Source: CBDCMJ01 sp965224325
GTDB taxonomy: Bacteria; Chloroflexota; Dehalococcoidia; Lucifugimonadales; UBA3495
Reading direction: 5' to 3'
Length of the DNA: 64,000 nucleotides
Assembly (NCBI GenBank): GCA_965224325.1
Contig: CBDCYT010000003.1
Span: 124,001 to 188,000 of the forward strand
This document shows, one piece after another, positions 1 to 8,563 of the stretch. Below the pieces are notes generated by a model. It was not told the DNA's origin and did no database searches. It saw nothing but the letters and a program-made list of their open reading frames with translations. Position 1 is the stretch's first letter. Every line of letters starts with the position of its first letter. Position numbers and translations under genes: made by a program.

Positions 1-2
1 CT

Positions 3-128
3 GCCGTCCGGGAAATCGCCAAAGAGCTGGACCTGCCCAGTTCCTTTGAGGTCGATCCGGCAACCGGCAAACCCATAGACTCCGTGCCGGTTAACAGCCA
101 GCCTGCAGCACAGCAACCAGCTGACTAG
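3..128 (+). CDS. C-terminal end of an unidentified protein
   Basis: An open frame enters from the left edge and ends at a TAG (126-128), giving 41 residues. The tail is polar and rich in Pro, Ala and Gln, like a flexible C-terminus. I do not recognise the family from this fragment. The frame is supported by plausible codon use and by the strong hairpin that follows 20 bp after the stop, as expected at the end of a transcription unit. Confidence 0.6.
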   Translation, partial: AVREIAKELDLPSSFEVDPATGKPIDSVPVNSQPAAQQPAD

Positions 129-148
129 GTTACTCCCACGGGACACCG

Positions 149-189
149 GAGGAGGCATTCCTCGCTCCGCGAGGAATGCCTCCTCTTTA
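149..189 (+). terminator. Intrinsic terminator hairpin
   Basis: A perfect 16-bp stem (149-164 with 170-185) closes a 5-nt loop and is followed by a short T stretch. It lies just after the stop of the partial gene and would separate it from the halogenase unit. Confidence 0.8.
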
Positions 190-482
190 GAAGCGACCCC
201 GCTATGGCGCCGGGGCAGATCTACCGGGCCTAGGACATTTCCTCCTCCCGGTGTGCCCGCCTACTCAACAGGCTTGGACCCAAGGGCGACGTCTCACCGG
301 CTAAGCAAGCCTAGAGAACAGCGGTGCCCTGCCATTAACCCGTTCCGGGCCCCTCCTCCCGTCGTTGTTCCCCAGACGGTTGCGACACCGCAGTCATTAC
401 TCCCAAAATAGTCTATGGTCTTATCAAGTCAACCGGCCTGCGCCGGCCTGCATCTGGAGCTCTTTTTTCGGGGGCCAAGGGA
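190..482. other. Spacer before the halogenase gene
   Basis: About 290 bp with no convincing gene. It should hold the promoter of the plus-strand unit that starts at 483, but I see no consensus -35/-10 pair. Confidence 0.4.
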
Positions 483-2129
483 ATGAGCCAACCTGCCCAC
501 GAAGCGGACGTGGTCGTGATTGGAGGTGGCCCCGGGGGAAGCACCGCCTCCACCATGCTGGCCCGCCAAGGCGCACGGGTCCTACTGCTGGATATGGCCC
601 GCTTCCCCAGGGACCATGTCGGCGAATCCCTGCTTCCCGCCAGCGTTCCCGTGTTGGAAGAGCTGGGGGTGCTGCCGGCGATCCAGCAAGCGGGCTTCCT
701 GCTCAAGTGGGGCGCCACCATGGTCTGGGGCAAGGACAAGACCCCTTGGAGTTGGTACTTCAAAGAGACCAACTCGCAATACCCCCATTCCTACCAGGTC
801 TGGCGTCCTCAGTTTGACCAAATCCTCCTGGACAACAGCCGCGCAGCCGGGGTCGAGGTGCTGGAAGGCCATCGAGTCTTGGAAGTGCTCTTTAGCGACG
901 GGAAAGCGTCCGGGGTGCGTTATCAAAGGGACGATGGCGCCATCCGGATAGTAAACGCCAGCTTTGTGGTGGATGCCTCCGGCCAGGGCGGCATGCTAGC
1001 CCGTCAACTCAAGCTGCGTCAATGGGACTCTTTTTTCCGGAACTTGGCCGTCTACGGATATTTCGACGGCGCCCAACGTCTCCCGGAGCCAGATGCGACC
1101 AACATATTCATAGAGTCCTATCCCCAAGGCTGGCTCTGGACCATACCACTGCATACGGGCCGGGCCAGCGTGGGCGCAGTGGTGGACAGCGCAGTGGGCC
1201 AACGCGAAATCCGCCGCTCCGGCCCGCTGGGGTTTTTCACCGGTCAGCTAGCTCAAGCTCCGACCACCAGCCGGTTGCTGCGGGAAGCCAGGTTAAGCGA
1301 CGGTCCCCACGTGGTCAAAGACTGGTCGTACGTCTGCCGCCCCTTGACTGGCGAAGGGTACGTGCTGGTGGGCGATGCCGCCTGCTTTGTAGACCCTCTC
1401 TTTTCCTCCGGGGTGCACCTTGCCTTGATGTCCGGAATCCTGGCCGCAGCCTACGTTACGTCGTCGCTTAAAGATGCGCCTCTGGGTCAAGCTGCGGGAA
1501 AGGTATATGAGGAGCAGTATCTGAAGGAGTACAATCAGTTCCGGGAGATGGCAAGGTTGTTCTACTCCAGCAACCTGGACCCCAACTCGTACTTCTGGGC
1601 AGCCCGGCGACTGTTGGAAGGTACCGCCGGTTTCTCACCGCGGGACGCCTTCATCCGGGCCGTGGCCGGGCAACCGCCCCGGGGTTACGAGCGTGCGGTG
1701 CTGGACCACGGCGTAGCGCCGCCCTATTTCCTGGTCAGCGTGGGCGCGGTGGAGGCGGACCGAAGAAAGCGTCAGGCCCACCTCGCTCGGTTGCGATATC
1801 GGCCGGAGGGAGCTGGCGGCCTGTTCCGCAGCGCTGTCCCGCGTCTGGCAGAGGGAGTTCAGGTGCAGCGCAAACCGGTGGTGGGCCAAGGAGAGTTCGA
1901 GTGGGGTCATGTGGTGATCACACCGGGCCATCCTGAGGGAGCGCCATGCAGCAGCCTGGTGGCTCACGTGGTCTCTCTGATAGATGGCGAGGTTTCTATA
2001 GACGCCTTGCAACAACGGCTTGTCCGGGACTTGGAAGGAGATCAAGCGGCACAGGTGGCGGCAAGCATCGACGCCGCCTTGCAGGTCCTCTACGTCGAAG
2101 GGGCTGTGGAAGAGTTGTATGCTCCCTAA
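483..2129 (+). CDS. FAD-dependent halogenase (phenol/pyrrole type)
   Basis: Predicted FADH2-dependent halogenase, which oxidises chloride or bromide and adds it to an activated ring. Visible features are the FAD-binding GGGPGGS (residues 14-20), GESLLP (47-52), the lysine of the FLLKWGA segment (K75, the position that carries hypohalous acid in this family), the halogenase signature WLWTIP (217-222), GDAA (297-300) and a DPLFSSG segment (304-310). After about residue 400 there is a further ~150-residue domain I do not recognise. The 548-aa length fits the family. The start has only a weak GGG-rich ribosome site. The next gene begins 15 bp after its stop behind a strong Shine-Dalgarno, so the two are probably co-transcribed. 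A related FAD monooxygenase without halogenase activity is the main alternative, but K75 together with the W-x-W-x-I-P motif argues for halogenation. Confidence 0.82.
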   Translation: MSQPAHEADVVVIGGGPGGSTASTMLARQGARVLLLDMARFPRDHVGESLLPASVPVLEELGVLPAIQQAGFLLKWGATMVWGKDKTPWSWYFKETNSQYPHSYQVWRPQFDQILLDNSRAAGVEVLEGHRVLEVLFSDGKASGVRYQRDDGAIRIVNASFVVDASGQGGMLARQLKLRQWDSFFRNLAVYGYFDGAQRLPEPDATNIFIESYPQGWLWTIPLHTGRASVGAVVDSAVGQREIRRSGPLGFFTGQLAQAPTTSRLLREARLSDGPHVVKDWSYVCRPLTGEGYVLVGDAACFVDPLFSSGVHLALMSGILAAAYVTSSLKDAPLGQAAGKVYEEQYLKEYNQFREMARLFYSSNLDPNSYFWAARRLLEGTAGFSPRDAFIRAVAGQPPRGYERAVLDHGVAPPYFLVSVGAVEADRRKRQAHLARLRYRPEGAGGLFRSAVPRLAEGVQVQRKPVVGQGEFEWGHVVITPGHPEGAPCSSLVAHVVSLIDGEVSIDALQQRLVRDLEGDQAAQVAASIDAALQVLYVEGAVEELYAP

Positions 2130-2144
2130 TCTTAGGAGGTTGTA

Positions 2145-3113
2145 ATGACCACCCGACAATTACCTGCTGAGGAAGAAGTCATCGGCTACATGGATTCGTT
2201 GAGTAACTGGGGTCGTTGGGGCCCAGAGGACGAACTAGGCACATTGAACCTCATAACACCGCAAAAGCGGGCCCAGGCAGGAGCTTTGGTCCGTGAGGGT
2301 GTCAGTGTCACCTGTTCCCGGTTGATCGTCCCGGAGATCGCACCGGACGTCACGTCCATTCCGCCCCTCCACTACATGCTAAGGACCGGGGACTCGGCCC
2401 CCAGCGTCGGCGCCGGAGGCTCTTCCGACTTCATTGGTGTCTCCTATCACGGGCTCACCATCACCCACCTGGACGCCCTCAGCCACCAATTCTGGGACGG
2501 CAAGATGTACAACGGCAAGCCTGCCTCTCTGGTGACTGCCGATCAGAAGGCCACCGCCGGGGCCATCGACCAGGTCCAAAACGGTGTGGTCACCCGAGGA
2601 GTGTTGCTGGACATCACCGCCGTCAAGGGCAAAGAGTGGCTGGAAGCCGGTGAAGCCGTTTTCACCGAAGACTTGGAAGCGGCCGAAGAGGCCCAAGGGG
2701 TACACGTGGAAGAGGGCGACGCCCTTTTGCTGCGCCTTGGCTGGTACAAGCGCCGGCAAGAACTAGGCCCTCCCGGTGCGATCTTGGGCGCGGCCGGCGC
2801 AACGTCTACGCCTCCAGGCGGGCGGCCCGGCTTGCATGCCGAAACCTTGCCCTGGCTGCGCGGGCGCGGCGTGTCGATCATTGCCGCAGATGCTTCCCAC
2901 GACGCTGACCCCAGCGGTTACTCCAAAATAGGTCTGCCTATCCACAGCGTGGGTATCGTAGCTATGGGGCTGTGGCTTATAGACGCCGCCAACTTCGAAG
3001 AACTGATTACGGTGTGCCGGAATCTAAACCGCTGGGAGTTCATGTTCACCGTGGCCCCTCTGCGTTTCAAGAACGCTACGGGTTCACCGGTTAATCCTTT
3101 GGCCATTTTCTAG
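2145..3113 (+). CDS. Cyclase-family hydrolase (kynurenine formamidase-like)
   Basis: Member of the metal-dependent cyclase family, which includes kynurenine formamidases and isatin hydrolases that open amide or lactam bonds. The metal-binding signature appears as H102, THLD (107-110) and H114. The 322-aa length is typical of the longer subgroup. AGGAGG at 2134-2139 sits 5 nt before the ATG, making this one of the best start sites in the window. It follows the halogenase by 15 bp, so the two probably form one mRNA. Kynurenine formamidase acts on an aromatic substrate, which fits a neighbouring ring-modifying enzyme, but the actual substrate is unknown. Confidence 0.82.
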   Translation: MTTRQLPAEEEVIGYMDSLSNWGRWGPEDELGTLNLITPQKRAQAGALVREGVSVTCSRLIVPEIAPDVTSIPPLHYMLRTGDSAPSVGAGGSSDFIGVSYHGLTITHLDALSHQFWDGKMYNGKPASLVTADQKATAGAIDQVQNGVVTRGVLLDITAVKGKEWLEAGEAVFTEDLEAAEEAQGVHVEEGDALLLRLGWYKRRQELGPPGAILGAAGATSTPPGGRPGLHAETLPWLRGRGVSIIAADASHDADPSGYSKIGLPIHSVGIVAMGLWLIDAANFEELITVCRNLNRWEFMFTVAPLRFKNATGSPVNPLAIF

Positions 3114-3460
3114 AGAAATGTGTCACCCGCGGCGGGACGCGCTGGGGGCAGTGCAGCTCGCCCGATATTCAGAGTGATCACTCTTCATTCACACATAAGC
3201 ATACGGAAAACAGCCGCGTCTCCCCGGGAGAGGCCCCGCGGGCACGTTTGATGTACAGGTGACGGCAGACCAATCCGTGGATTCCCGGAAAGGGGAGGGA
3301 CCAGCCTCAGAATCATAGGCGTACCCCAGTTGGTCCTGCGTTAGATAATACTGAGAGCCCAGCCAACCCGCCGGGCTCTCAGCCGCAAATTGCGGTCTCC
3401 GGGATGCCTGGAGCTTCATCATCCCCAGGGGAGGATCACTATAATCAGGAGGGCAGAACC
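3114..3460. other. Spacer between cyclase and dienelactone hydrolase genes
   Basis: About 350 bp. The dienelactone hydrolase frame stays open back to 3404, but the ribosome site places its start at 3461. I see no other gene, terminator or repeat here. Confidence 0.4.
3447..3452 (+). promoter_or_regulatory. Ribosome binding site that sets the DLH start
   Basis: AGGAGG followed by 8 nt and ATG at 3461. It decides against the in-frame upstream ATG at 3404. Confidence 0.8.
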
Positions 3461-4183
3461 ATGGCCTCGTCTTGGGAAACCATCGATGTAAACGGCCAGG
3501 ACATGGATGTCTACCTAGCTATGCCCAACGGCCCCGGTCCTTTCCCCGCCGTAATGGTCAGCCAACACGGAGGCGGCGTCGATCAGTTTATCCGCGAAAT
3601 GGCGGACCGTTTGGCGGCGGAAGGATACGTGGCTGCAGCCCCTAACCTGTTCCACCGTTTTACCAAGGAAATGTTGGACGACCGTCCCCGCCGGATCCAA
3701 TATATGAGCGACGCGGACATCATCACCGACGTCAACGCTACGGTGGACTTCTTGCGCGACCACGTCTCGGTGAACAGAGAACGCATCGGGGTCACCGGGT
3801 TTTGCATGGGAGGCCGGGTAACCTGGCTGGCGGCGGCCTCCAATCGTCATTTTCGGGCGGCTGTCCCCTACTACGGCGGCAACTTGATGGTTACCTGGGG
3901 CGAGGCTAGTCAGACCCCCTTCGAGTTAGCCGGCGGCATAAGCTGTCCCATCTTGTTCCACTTCGGGGAAATCGACGAAAATCCATCCCAAGAGGACATG
4001 CGGGAATTGGATGCCCAACTCACCCATTTGGAGAAGCCCCACCGCTTTTACACTTACCCGGGAGCGGACCACGCCTTCATGGACTATACGGGTTCCCGGT
4101 ATCAAAAAGCAGCCTCGGACATATCTTGGCCCAGAACCTTAGAGTTCTTCGCTGAACACCTGAAAAGGCCCACCGGCGCGTAA
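3461..4183 (+). CDS. Dienelactone hydrolase family protein
   Basis: Cytoplasmic alpha/beta hydrolase of the dienelactone hydrolase family (240 aa), which hydrolyses cyclic lactones or esters at the end of chloro-aromatic degradation routes. The catalytic triad is readable: C115 in GFCMGG (113-118), an Asp in the FGEID segment (D172) and H204 in GADHAF. The start at 3461 is chosen for its ribosome site. It follows the halogenase and cyclase on the same strand, a setting that would suit processing of halogenated aromatics, although substrate is not deducible. A second DLH paralogue lies at 20646-21416. Confidence 0.88.
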   Translation: MASSWETIDVNGQDMDVYLAMPNGPGPFPAVMVSQHGGGVDQFIREMADRLAAEGYVAAAPNLFHRFTKEMLDDRPRRIQYMSDADIITDVNATVDFLRDHVSVNRERIGVTGFCMGGRVTWLAAASNRHFRAAVPYYGGNLMVTWGEASQTPFELAGGISCPILFHFGEIDENPSQEDMRELDAQLTHLEKPHRFYTYPGADHAFMDYTGSRYQKAASDISWPRTLEFFAEHLKRPTGA

Positions 4184-4357
4184 TACGCTTCGAGCCCTGG
4201 GGAGGGTTGGTTTTCTTCGGTAGCAGCTACTCCAGCTCCCATCGTCAAAAAACGGCACAGGTCCCACTACCGGGCCACCGTGGTGCGCCCCAATTCGCAG
4301 TTCTCCTAATTCTCCGGTCAGTATGAATCCATTCTTGCCCATCGGCGAGGGAGTCCC

Positions 4358-5128
4358 ATGAAGCCTAATGAACTATTTGACTTATCCGGCAAGGTAGCCA
4401 TCGTAACCGGGGGTAACAGAGGGCTGGGGTTGGGCATGGCCTTAGGCTTAGCCAAGGCCGGGGCAAATATCGTGGTTGGGGCTCGCGACGAGGCCAGGAC
4501 CTCCCAAGCTGTGGCCACCATCAAAGCCCTGGGGGTCGACGCCACGGGGTTGGCCGTGGACGTTGCCCAGGAATCGGATATAGTCCGCATGACGGCCCAT
4601 GCCGTCGGGGCGTTTGGGAAGGTGGATATTCTGGTGAACAACGCGGGCATCGCGTTGCGCAGGCCACCCCAAGACCTAACCGCTGGCGAGTGGGACCAAG
4701 TATTGGACGTCAATCTGCGGTCCGCGTTCCTGGCGTCTAGGGAAGTCTACCCATACCTGAAGGAGCAGGGCGGAGGCAAGATCATCAACATCGGGTCCAT
4801 GTTCTCTCTGTTCGGCAGCGACTTCGCTCCCCCTTATTCGGTCAGCAAGGGCGGCTTGGTGCAGCTCACCAAAAGCCTGGCAATAGCCTGGGCGATGGAC
4901 AATATCCAGGTCAACGCTCTTTTACCCGGATGGTTCGTAACAGAACTTACCGAAGGCATTCCAAGCAACGACCCGGCGCGCTATGAACTGATAAACCAGC
5001 GCATTCCGGCAGGACGCTGGGCCCAACCGGAGGAACTGCAAGGCGCCGCAATTTTCCTGGCGAGCTCCGCTTCGAACTATGTTACCGGCGCGGTCTTGAC
5101 TGTAGACGGAGGCTATTCGGTAAAGTAG
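4358..5128 (+). CDS. SDR-family NAD(P)-dependent oxidoreductase
   Basis: Classical short-chain dehydrogenase/reductase of 256 aa. It has the Rossmann motif TGGNRGLG (17-24), NNAG (94-97), the catalytic S147, and Y160 with K164 in a YxxxK motif. It ends with a VDGGYSVK-type tail typical of glucose-1-dehydrogenase or 3-oxoacyl-reductase-like SDRs. A GAGGGAG ribosome site precedes the ATG. It is the last gene of the plus-strand group beginning with the halogenase and converges on the acetamidase gene. The substrate cannot be assigned. Confidence 0.88.
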   Translation: MKPNELFDLSGKVAIVTGGNRGLGLGMALGLAKAGANIVVGARDEARTSQAVATIKALGVDATGLAVDVAQESDIVRMTAHAVGAFGKVDILVNNAGIALRRPPQDLTAGEWDQVLDVNLRSAFLASREVYPYLKEQGGGKIINIGSMFSLFGSDFAPPYSVSKGGLVQLTKSLAIAWAMDNIQVNALLPGWFVTELTEGIPSNDPARYELINQRIPAGRWAQPEELQGAAIFLASSASNYVTGAVLTVDGGYSVK

Positions 5129-5199
5129 TCCCCTTTCGGATGCCCCCGCCCGTTGGCTGCGCCCCGGGCCGACCTCCTCAGGCGGGCAATCGCCAGCAG

Positions 5200-6075
5200 T
5201 TAATTCAACTGCTCCAAGACGCTGCGAGAGAGCATCATCTTGACCGGGCTGATAGGACGAAAAGTACGGGACACCCGTACGTCACCGGCCAGGCTTAGCA
5301 GCGTGTAGGCGTCGTAAGGGGCTATATTCTTGTCTTTGACCAGAAAATCCACCATGCCGCGCACCGCCTGCCTCATGGCGGAGCCCAACTCGTCCCCATG
5401 GGAAAGCACCACGAAGTAGTCCGGAGTCAGCGCGCGGGGCCCGCTTAGGTTCATCCCTTTTTCCACGGTCACGCGAATATGGCTTTCGGCCGAGCATTCG
5501 GCGCCGGTGCCCGCCACGGCCCCATCGCCCACCACGGCGTGGCAATCGCCCATTACCAGCATGCCGCCCGGCACGAAGACGGGCAAATACAGCGTACTTC
5601 CCTCCACCAATTCTTTCAGGTCGATGTCCCCGCCGTAGGGACCCGAATCGGAGGCGGTTTGTTGGGAGTAGGCTGGTGTGGTGGCCACCAAACCCATCGA
5701 TGGCTTCAATGGTATCTTGACCCCGGTGGGCAGCACGGCGTGGCCGGCCTCGAGTTCTACCAGTGTGGGGTACGCTTCGGTAAAGTCTCCTTCCAGAAAG
5801 CCTCTTCCCGGCATGACCATGTGGGCCGCGCCCCCTTTGGGCGTAATGTTGATGAATTCCACCCTGAGGGCGTCGCCGGGCTCGGCCCCATTTACGTAAA
5901 TGGGGCCGGTAGCTGGTCCTTTTGCCGCGTTAGCCAACAGCGCCACTGGATCGCGCTCTCCTAAGAAAGCGTCCCAAGTCTCGACCATCAACTCTTCTCC
6001 GGAATCAATGGCGATGGCAGGGGCGTTCTGCGGTTCAAGTACGAAAACGTGTTGTTCTCGGCTTAGGCGTTTCAT
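5200..6075 (-). CDS. Acetamidase/formamidase family protein
   Basis: FmdA/AmdA-type amidase (291 aa), expected to hydrolyse small amides to ammonia and the acid. Family hallmarks are the N-terminal beta-rich region with the VNGAEPGD segment, the SMGLVATTPA stretch in the middle, and the conserved MVMGDCHAVVGDGAVAGTG block that carries metal-binding and catalytic residues. GGGAGG precedes the ATG by a few bases. It converges on the SDR gene, so it is on a separate transcript. An amidase beside a formamidase-like cyclase suggests use of amides as a nitrogen source, but this is inference. Confidence 0.88.
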   Translation of the reverse strand: MKRLSREQHVFVLEPQNAPAIAIDSGEELMVETWDAFLGERDPVALLANAAKGPATGPIYVNGAEPGDALRVEFINITPKGGAAHMVMPGRGFLEGDFTEAYPTLVELEAGHAVLPTGVKIPLKPSMGLVATTPAYSQQTASDSGPYGGDIDLKELVEGSTLYLPVFVPGGMLVMGDCHAVVGDGAVAGTGAECSAESHIRVTVEKGMNLSGPRALTPDYFVVLSHGDELGSAMRQAVRGMVDFLVKDKNIAPYDAYTLLSLAGDVRVSRTFRPISPVKMMLSRSVLEQLN

Positions 6076-6302
6076 TTCATTCCTCCCGGGTAATGCCCCT
6101 GGTCCTGCTGGGTCGCCAGGGATATGTTGTGGTGACTCGACAAGCTTACCACCAAGGCTCTAGCTCCTCCTTCCCAATTCATACCGAGCCGGTAAGGGGC
6201 CAACTCATGCCCCCTCTTCACGGTCTATTTGGATACATCCCGAGCTGGTAGGAGACCAACCATATTAAGACGAACGTATTGCGTTGCTTGATGACGGCGA
6301 AG

Positions 6303-7040
6303 CTACTTGGGGACACCGTTTAGGGATGCCCGGCTCAGGTGTACTCCAGTCCGAGGGTCTAGGTCCACCGTGGTTACCGCCGACACTGGCTCATGCCGAG
6401 AAGGTCCGCGGGGCGTACCGGAATATGCCGCTTTTACCATGCCTTGAGACACATCTACGTGGCGGTCCCAGTGCCCCAGCGCCAAGTAGTCGCAGCTGGC
6501 CCGGGCCACTTCCTCCGGATAGATTGGTGAAGACCGCAGGTCCCGGTCCTCGTCATAGTGGAAATGACCGTGAGCCATGGCGACCAGCCAGCGGCCACTG
6601 GAGGCCGACGGCATTCCGGCCAAGGGACAGAAACCGGGCTCGTGACACAACATCGCCCGGCCCCAGAGGTCCAGGGTGAGCTCGGGAAAAGAGATGGTCT
6701 GACCTTCCGGTTGCGTGAATATGTACAGGTTATCCGGCTTGTGGCAGAACTGCTGCCTACGATAGATTGAGTCATCGCTGTATAGGTCATGATTGCCTGG
6801 CAACGCCACCACTGGGGCGGTTAGCCGGCTCACCTGGTTTAAGAAAAAGTCGACTACGTCATTGCCAACCCGGCCGTTGTCGAAGATATCCCCCGCCAAT
6901 AGCAGCGCGTCTCCGTTCAATTCGAAAACGGCGTCCACTACCGCTCGGAAAGCGACATCAGCTAGCGGATGACCCGCGTCGTCTCCCAGGTGAACGTCCG
7001 AGGTGTGGACCAATTTTATTTTCTTCTTATCAGCAGACAA
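6303..7040 (-). CDS. Calcineurin-like metallophosphoesterase (SbcD/YfcE-like)
   Basis: Binuclear-metal phosphoesterase of 245 aa. All five metal motifs are visible: DVH (15-17), GDIFDNG (50-56), GNHD (82-85), a histidine-rich HGHFH (157-161) and GHWDRH (189-194). The N-terminus resembles the nuclease domain of SbcD/Mre11 proteins, but the C-terminal capping domain and a neighbouring SbcC are missing, so a general phosphodiesterase is as likely as a DNA repair nuclease. It diverges from rsmG across a 380-bp spacer. Confidence 0.85.
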   Translation of the reverse strand: MSADKKKIKLVHTSDVHLGDDAGHPLADVAFRAVVDAVFELNGDALLLAGDIFDNGRVGNDVVDFFLNQVSRLTAPVVALPGNHDLYSDDSIYRRQQFCHKPDNLYIFTQPEGQTISFPELTLDLWGRAMLCHEPGFCPLAGMPSASSGRWLVAMAHGHFHYDEDRDLRSSPIYPEEVARASCDYLALGHWDRHVDVSQGMVKAAYSGTPRGPSRHEPVSAVTTVDLDPRTGVHLSRASLNGVPK

Positions 7041-7422
7041 TTTGGGCTCCTAGACCGGACCGCGGCGCTGTCTTCACCCAATCCCGGGCCTGTCCTTGCG
7101 CGGTTTCGGCCCAACGGTATGTTACTCTGGTACAGGCGGATTATGAACCCCCTGACGCGTCGCTGGTCGGACGCCGTTCCTCTGGACATGCGGCAAAATG
7201 TGTAGTTGAACTGGCCAGCGCGGCCCGAAGGCCGTGGGAAGTCAAGGCTAGGTTCGGAAGTCACCCTGAAGTGCTCCACCCTAAAGTCATCTTTGATACA
7301 AAGGGTGATAGCCGTCCGGTTGTCGCAAACTCCCGGCTGGCGGACGGCGTTGCCAACTTGTGTAGCCAGCCAATGATCAGCAACCGGCGGCGCCTCTTTG
7401 GGACGGACTATGGTGATTCCTA
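7041..7422. other. Divergent spacer between phosphoesterase and rsmG
   Basis: About 380 bp between divergent genes, so it should hold both promoters. I do not see clear -35/-10 pairs and no convincing small gene. Confidence 0.4.
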
Positions 7423-8163
7423 ATGCTAGAGTGTGATGCGGTACGGCCCATGGACGTACTGGCTGGCAGGGTTGCCGAGCTTGGCCTGGATTTGAGCGTC
7501 AATCAACTCGACCAATTCCAAAGCTACTACCGAGAGCTGACTGCTTGGAATGAACGGGTGAATTTGACCGCTATCACTGAGTATCAAGAAGTGCAGGTAA
7601 AGCACTTCCTCGATTCCCTCGCCACACTCCTCGCTCTCCCGGCAGGACTCGCCCCCGGTACGAAGCTCATCGACGTTGGCGCCGGAGCCGGCTTTCCCGG
7701 TGTACCCCTAAAGCTGGCATTCCCGGGCGTTCACCTGTCGTTAGTCGAGTCGACCGCCAAGAAAGCCCGGTTCCTGGAATTCTTGCCAGACGTCTTGAAT
7801 CTTACCGGGGTGAGGGTTTTGGCCGGCAGGGCAGAACAACTGGCCCATCAAAGCGAGCTGCGTGAGGGTTTTGACCTGGTAGTCAGCCGGGGCGTGGCTG
7901 GTCTGCCAACTCTGTTGGAGTATTCCTTGCCCTTCTGTCGCTTGGGGGGGCGTGTGGCGTTGTTAAGGCGGGGCGATATGGACCGCGAGGCGGCCGGTGC
8001 GTCCCGAGCCCTGGAGGAATTGGGCGGCCGCGTTAAGGATGTTCATCCGGTGAAGGTCACCGGCCTGGACGACGGGCGGGTTGTGTTGTTATTGGAGAAA
8101 GTCCGCGCCACTCCGGACAAATACCCCAGGCGGCCTGGGATGCCAGCTAAACGACCGCTTTGA
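7423..8163 (+). CDS. rsmG: 16S rRNA (guanine-527 N7) methyltransferase RsmG
   Basis: RsmG (GidB) methylates N7 of G527 in 16S rRNA using S-adenosylmethionine. Diagnostic segments are NLTAIT, the HFLDSL block, the SAM-binding DVGAGAGFPG loop with VPLK, SRGVA, and the basic C-terminus with YPRRPGMPAK. The 246-aa length is slightly above the usual 210-240 because of the N-terminus. A second in-frame ATG at 7450 is an equally good start, since neither has a clear ribosome site. The partners often found next to it (mnmG, parA) are absent here. Confidence 0.95.
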   Translation: MLECDAVRPMDVLAGRVAELGLDLSVNQLDQFQSYYRELTAWNERVNLTAITEYQEVQVKHFLDSLATLLALPAGLAPGTKLIDVGAGAGFPGVPLKLAFPGVHLSLVESTAKKARFLEFLPDVLNLTGVRVLAGRAEQLAHQSELREGFDLVVSRGVAGLPTLLEYSLPFCRLGGRVALLRRGDMDREAAGASRALEELGGRVKDVHPVKVTGLDDGRVVLLLEKVRATPDKYPRRPGMPAKRPL

Positions 8164-8386
8164 CCCAACCACCCAAAGTTCTGATTCCACGGTCCGGCCT
8201 ACGACAACGTGACAACTTTTATCCACAGTCTGATATCCACCGTCTGAATCTACCCCGGGACCGCCCTTGGCTTTGCCCGCCAAGGCAGCCGGTGAGAGCT
8301 CATCGTCTTGACTGGTAATCTCCGGGAGCTGTGGAGATGCCGCCAAGTGGCAGCATGACCATCTGTGGCTGGCAGTATTCGTGGTT

Positions 8387-8434
8387 ATGGGGTCCGGACG
8401 AAATGGGGTCCGGACGAAATGGGGTCCGGACGAG
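8387..8434. repeat. 16-bp tandem repeat, three copies
   Basis: The unit atggggtccggacgaa occurs three times head to tail, with only the last base changed in the third copy. Confidence 0.9.
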
Positions 8435-8509
8435 AGTTTCGGGCGCAGGGGTCTCGTAGCTCAATCGACGTTGCCTGTGGTCCGTAATATACGTCCAACC
8501 GGTTTAGGT

Positions 8510-8515
8510 TATAAT
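8510..8515 (+). promoter_or_regulatory. -10-like box TATAAT before the LLM gene
   Basis: A perfect TATAAT lies 48 bp before the ATG at 8564. No good -35 hexamer is found at 16-18 bp upstream, so this is a tentative promoter. Confidence 0.35.
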
Positions 8516-8563
8516 CGAAACGGGCCAAGATCACGCGGCAAATCTGATTACACGAGGGCAGTC

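Larger units (their letters stand above)
8164..8563. other. Spacer with a small tandem repeat and a -10-like box
   Basis: About 400 bp between rsmG and an LLM gene. It contains three 16-bp tandem units (8387-8434) and a TATAAT box at 8510-8515 about 50 bp before the LLM start. The LLM frame stays open through the repeat but is unlikely to be translated there. Confidence 0.5.

Noticed and set aside
365..817. 150-codon open frame overlapping the halogenase start
   Set aside because: Different frame from the halogenase, with Arg/Pro-rich composition typical of a shadow and no family motif.
8453..8475. tRNA-like segment gtagctcaat
   Set aside because: No matching acceptor stem, anticodon arm or TpsiC arm (GGTTCGAATCC type) at the right distance.
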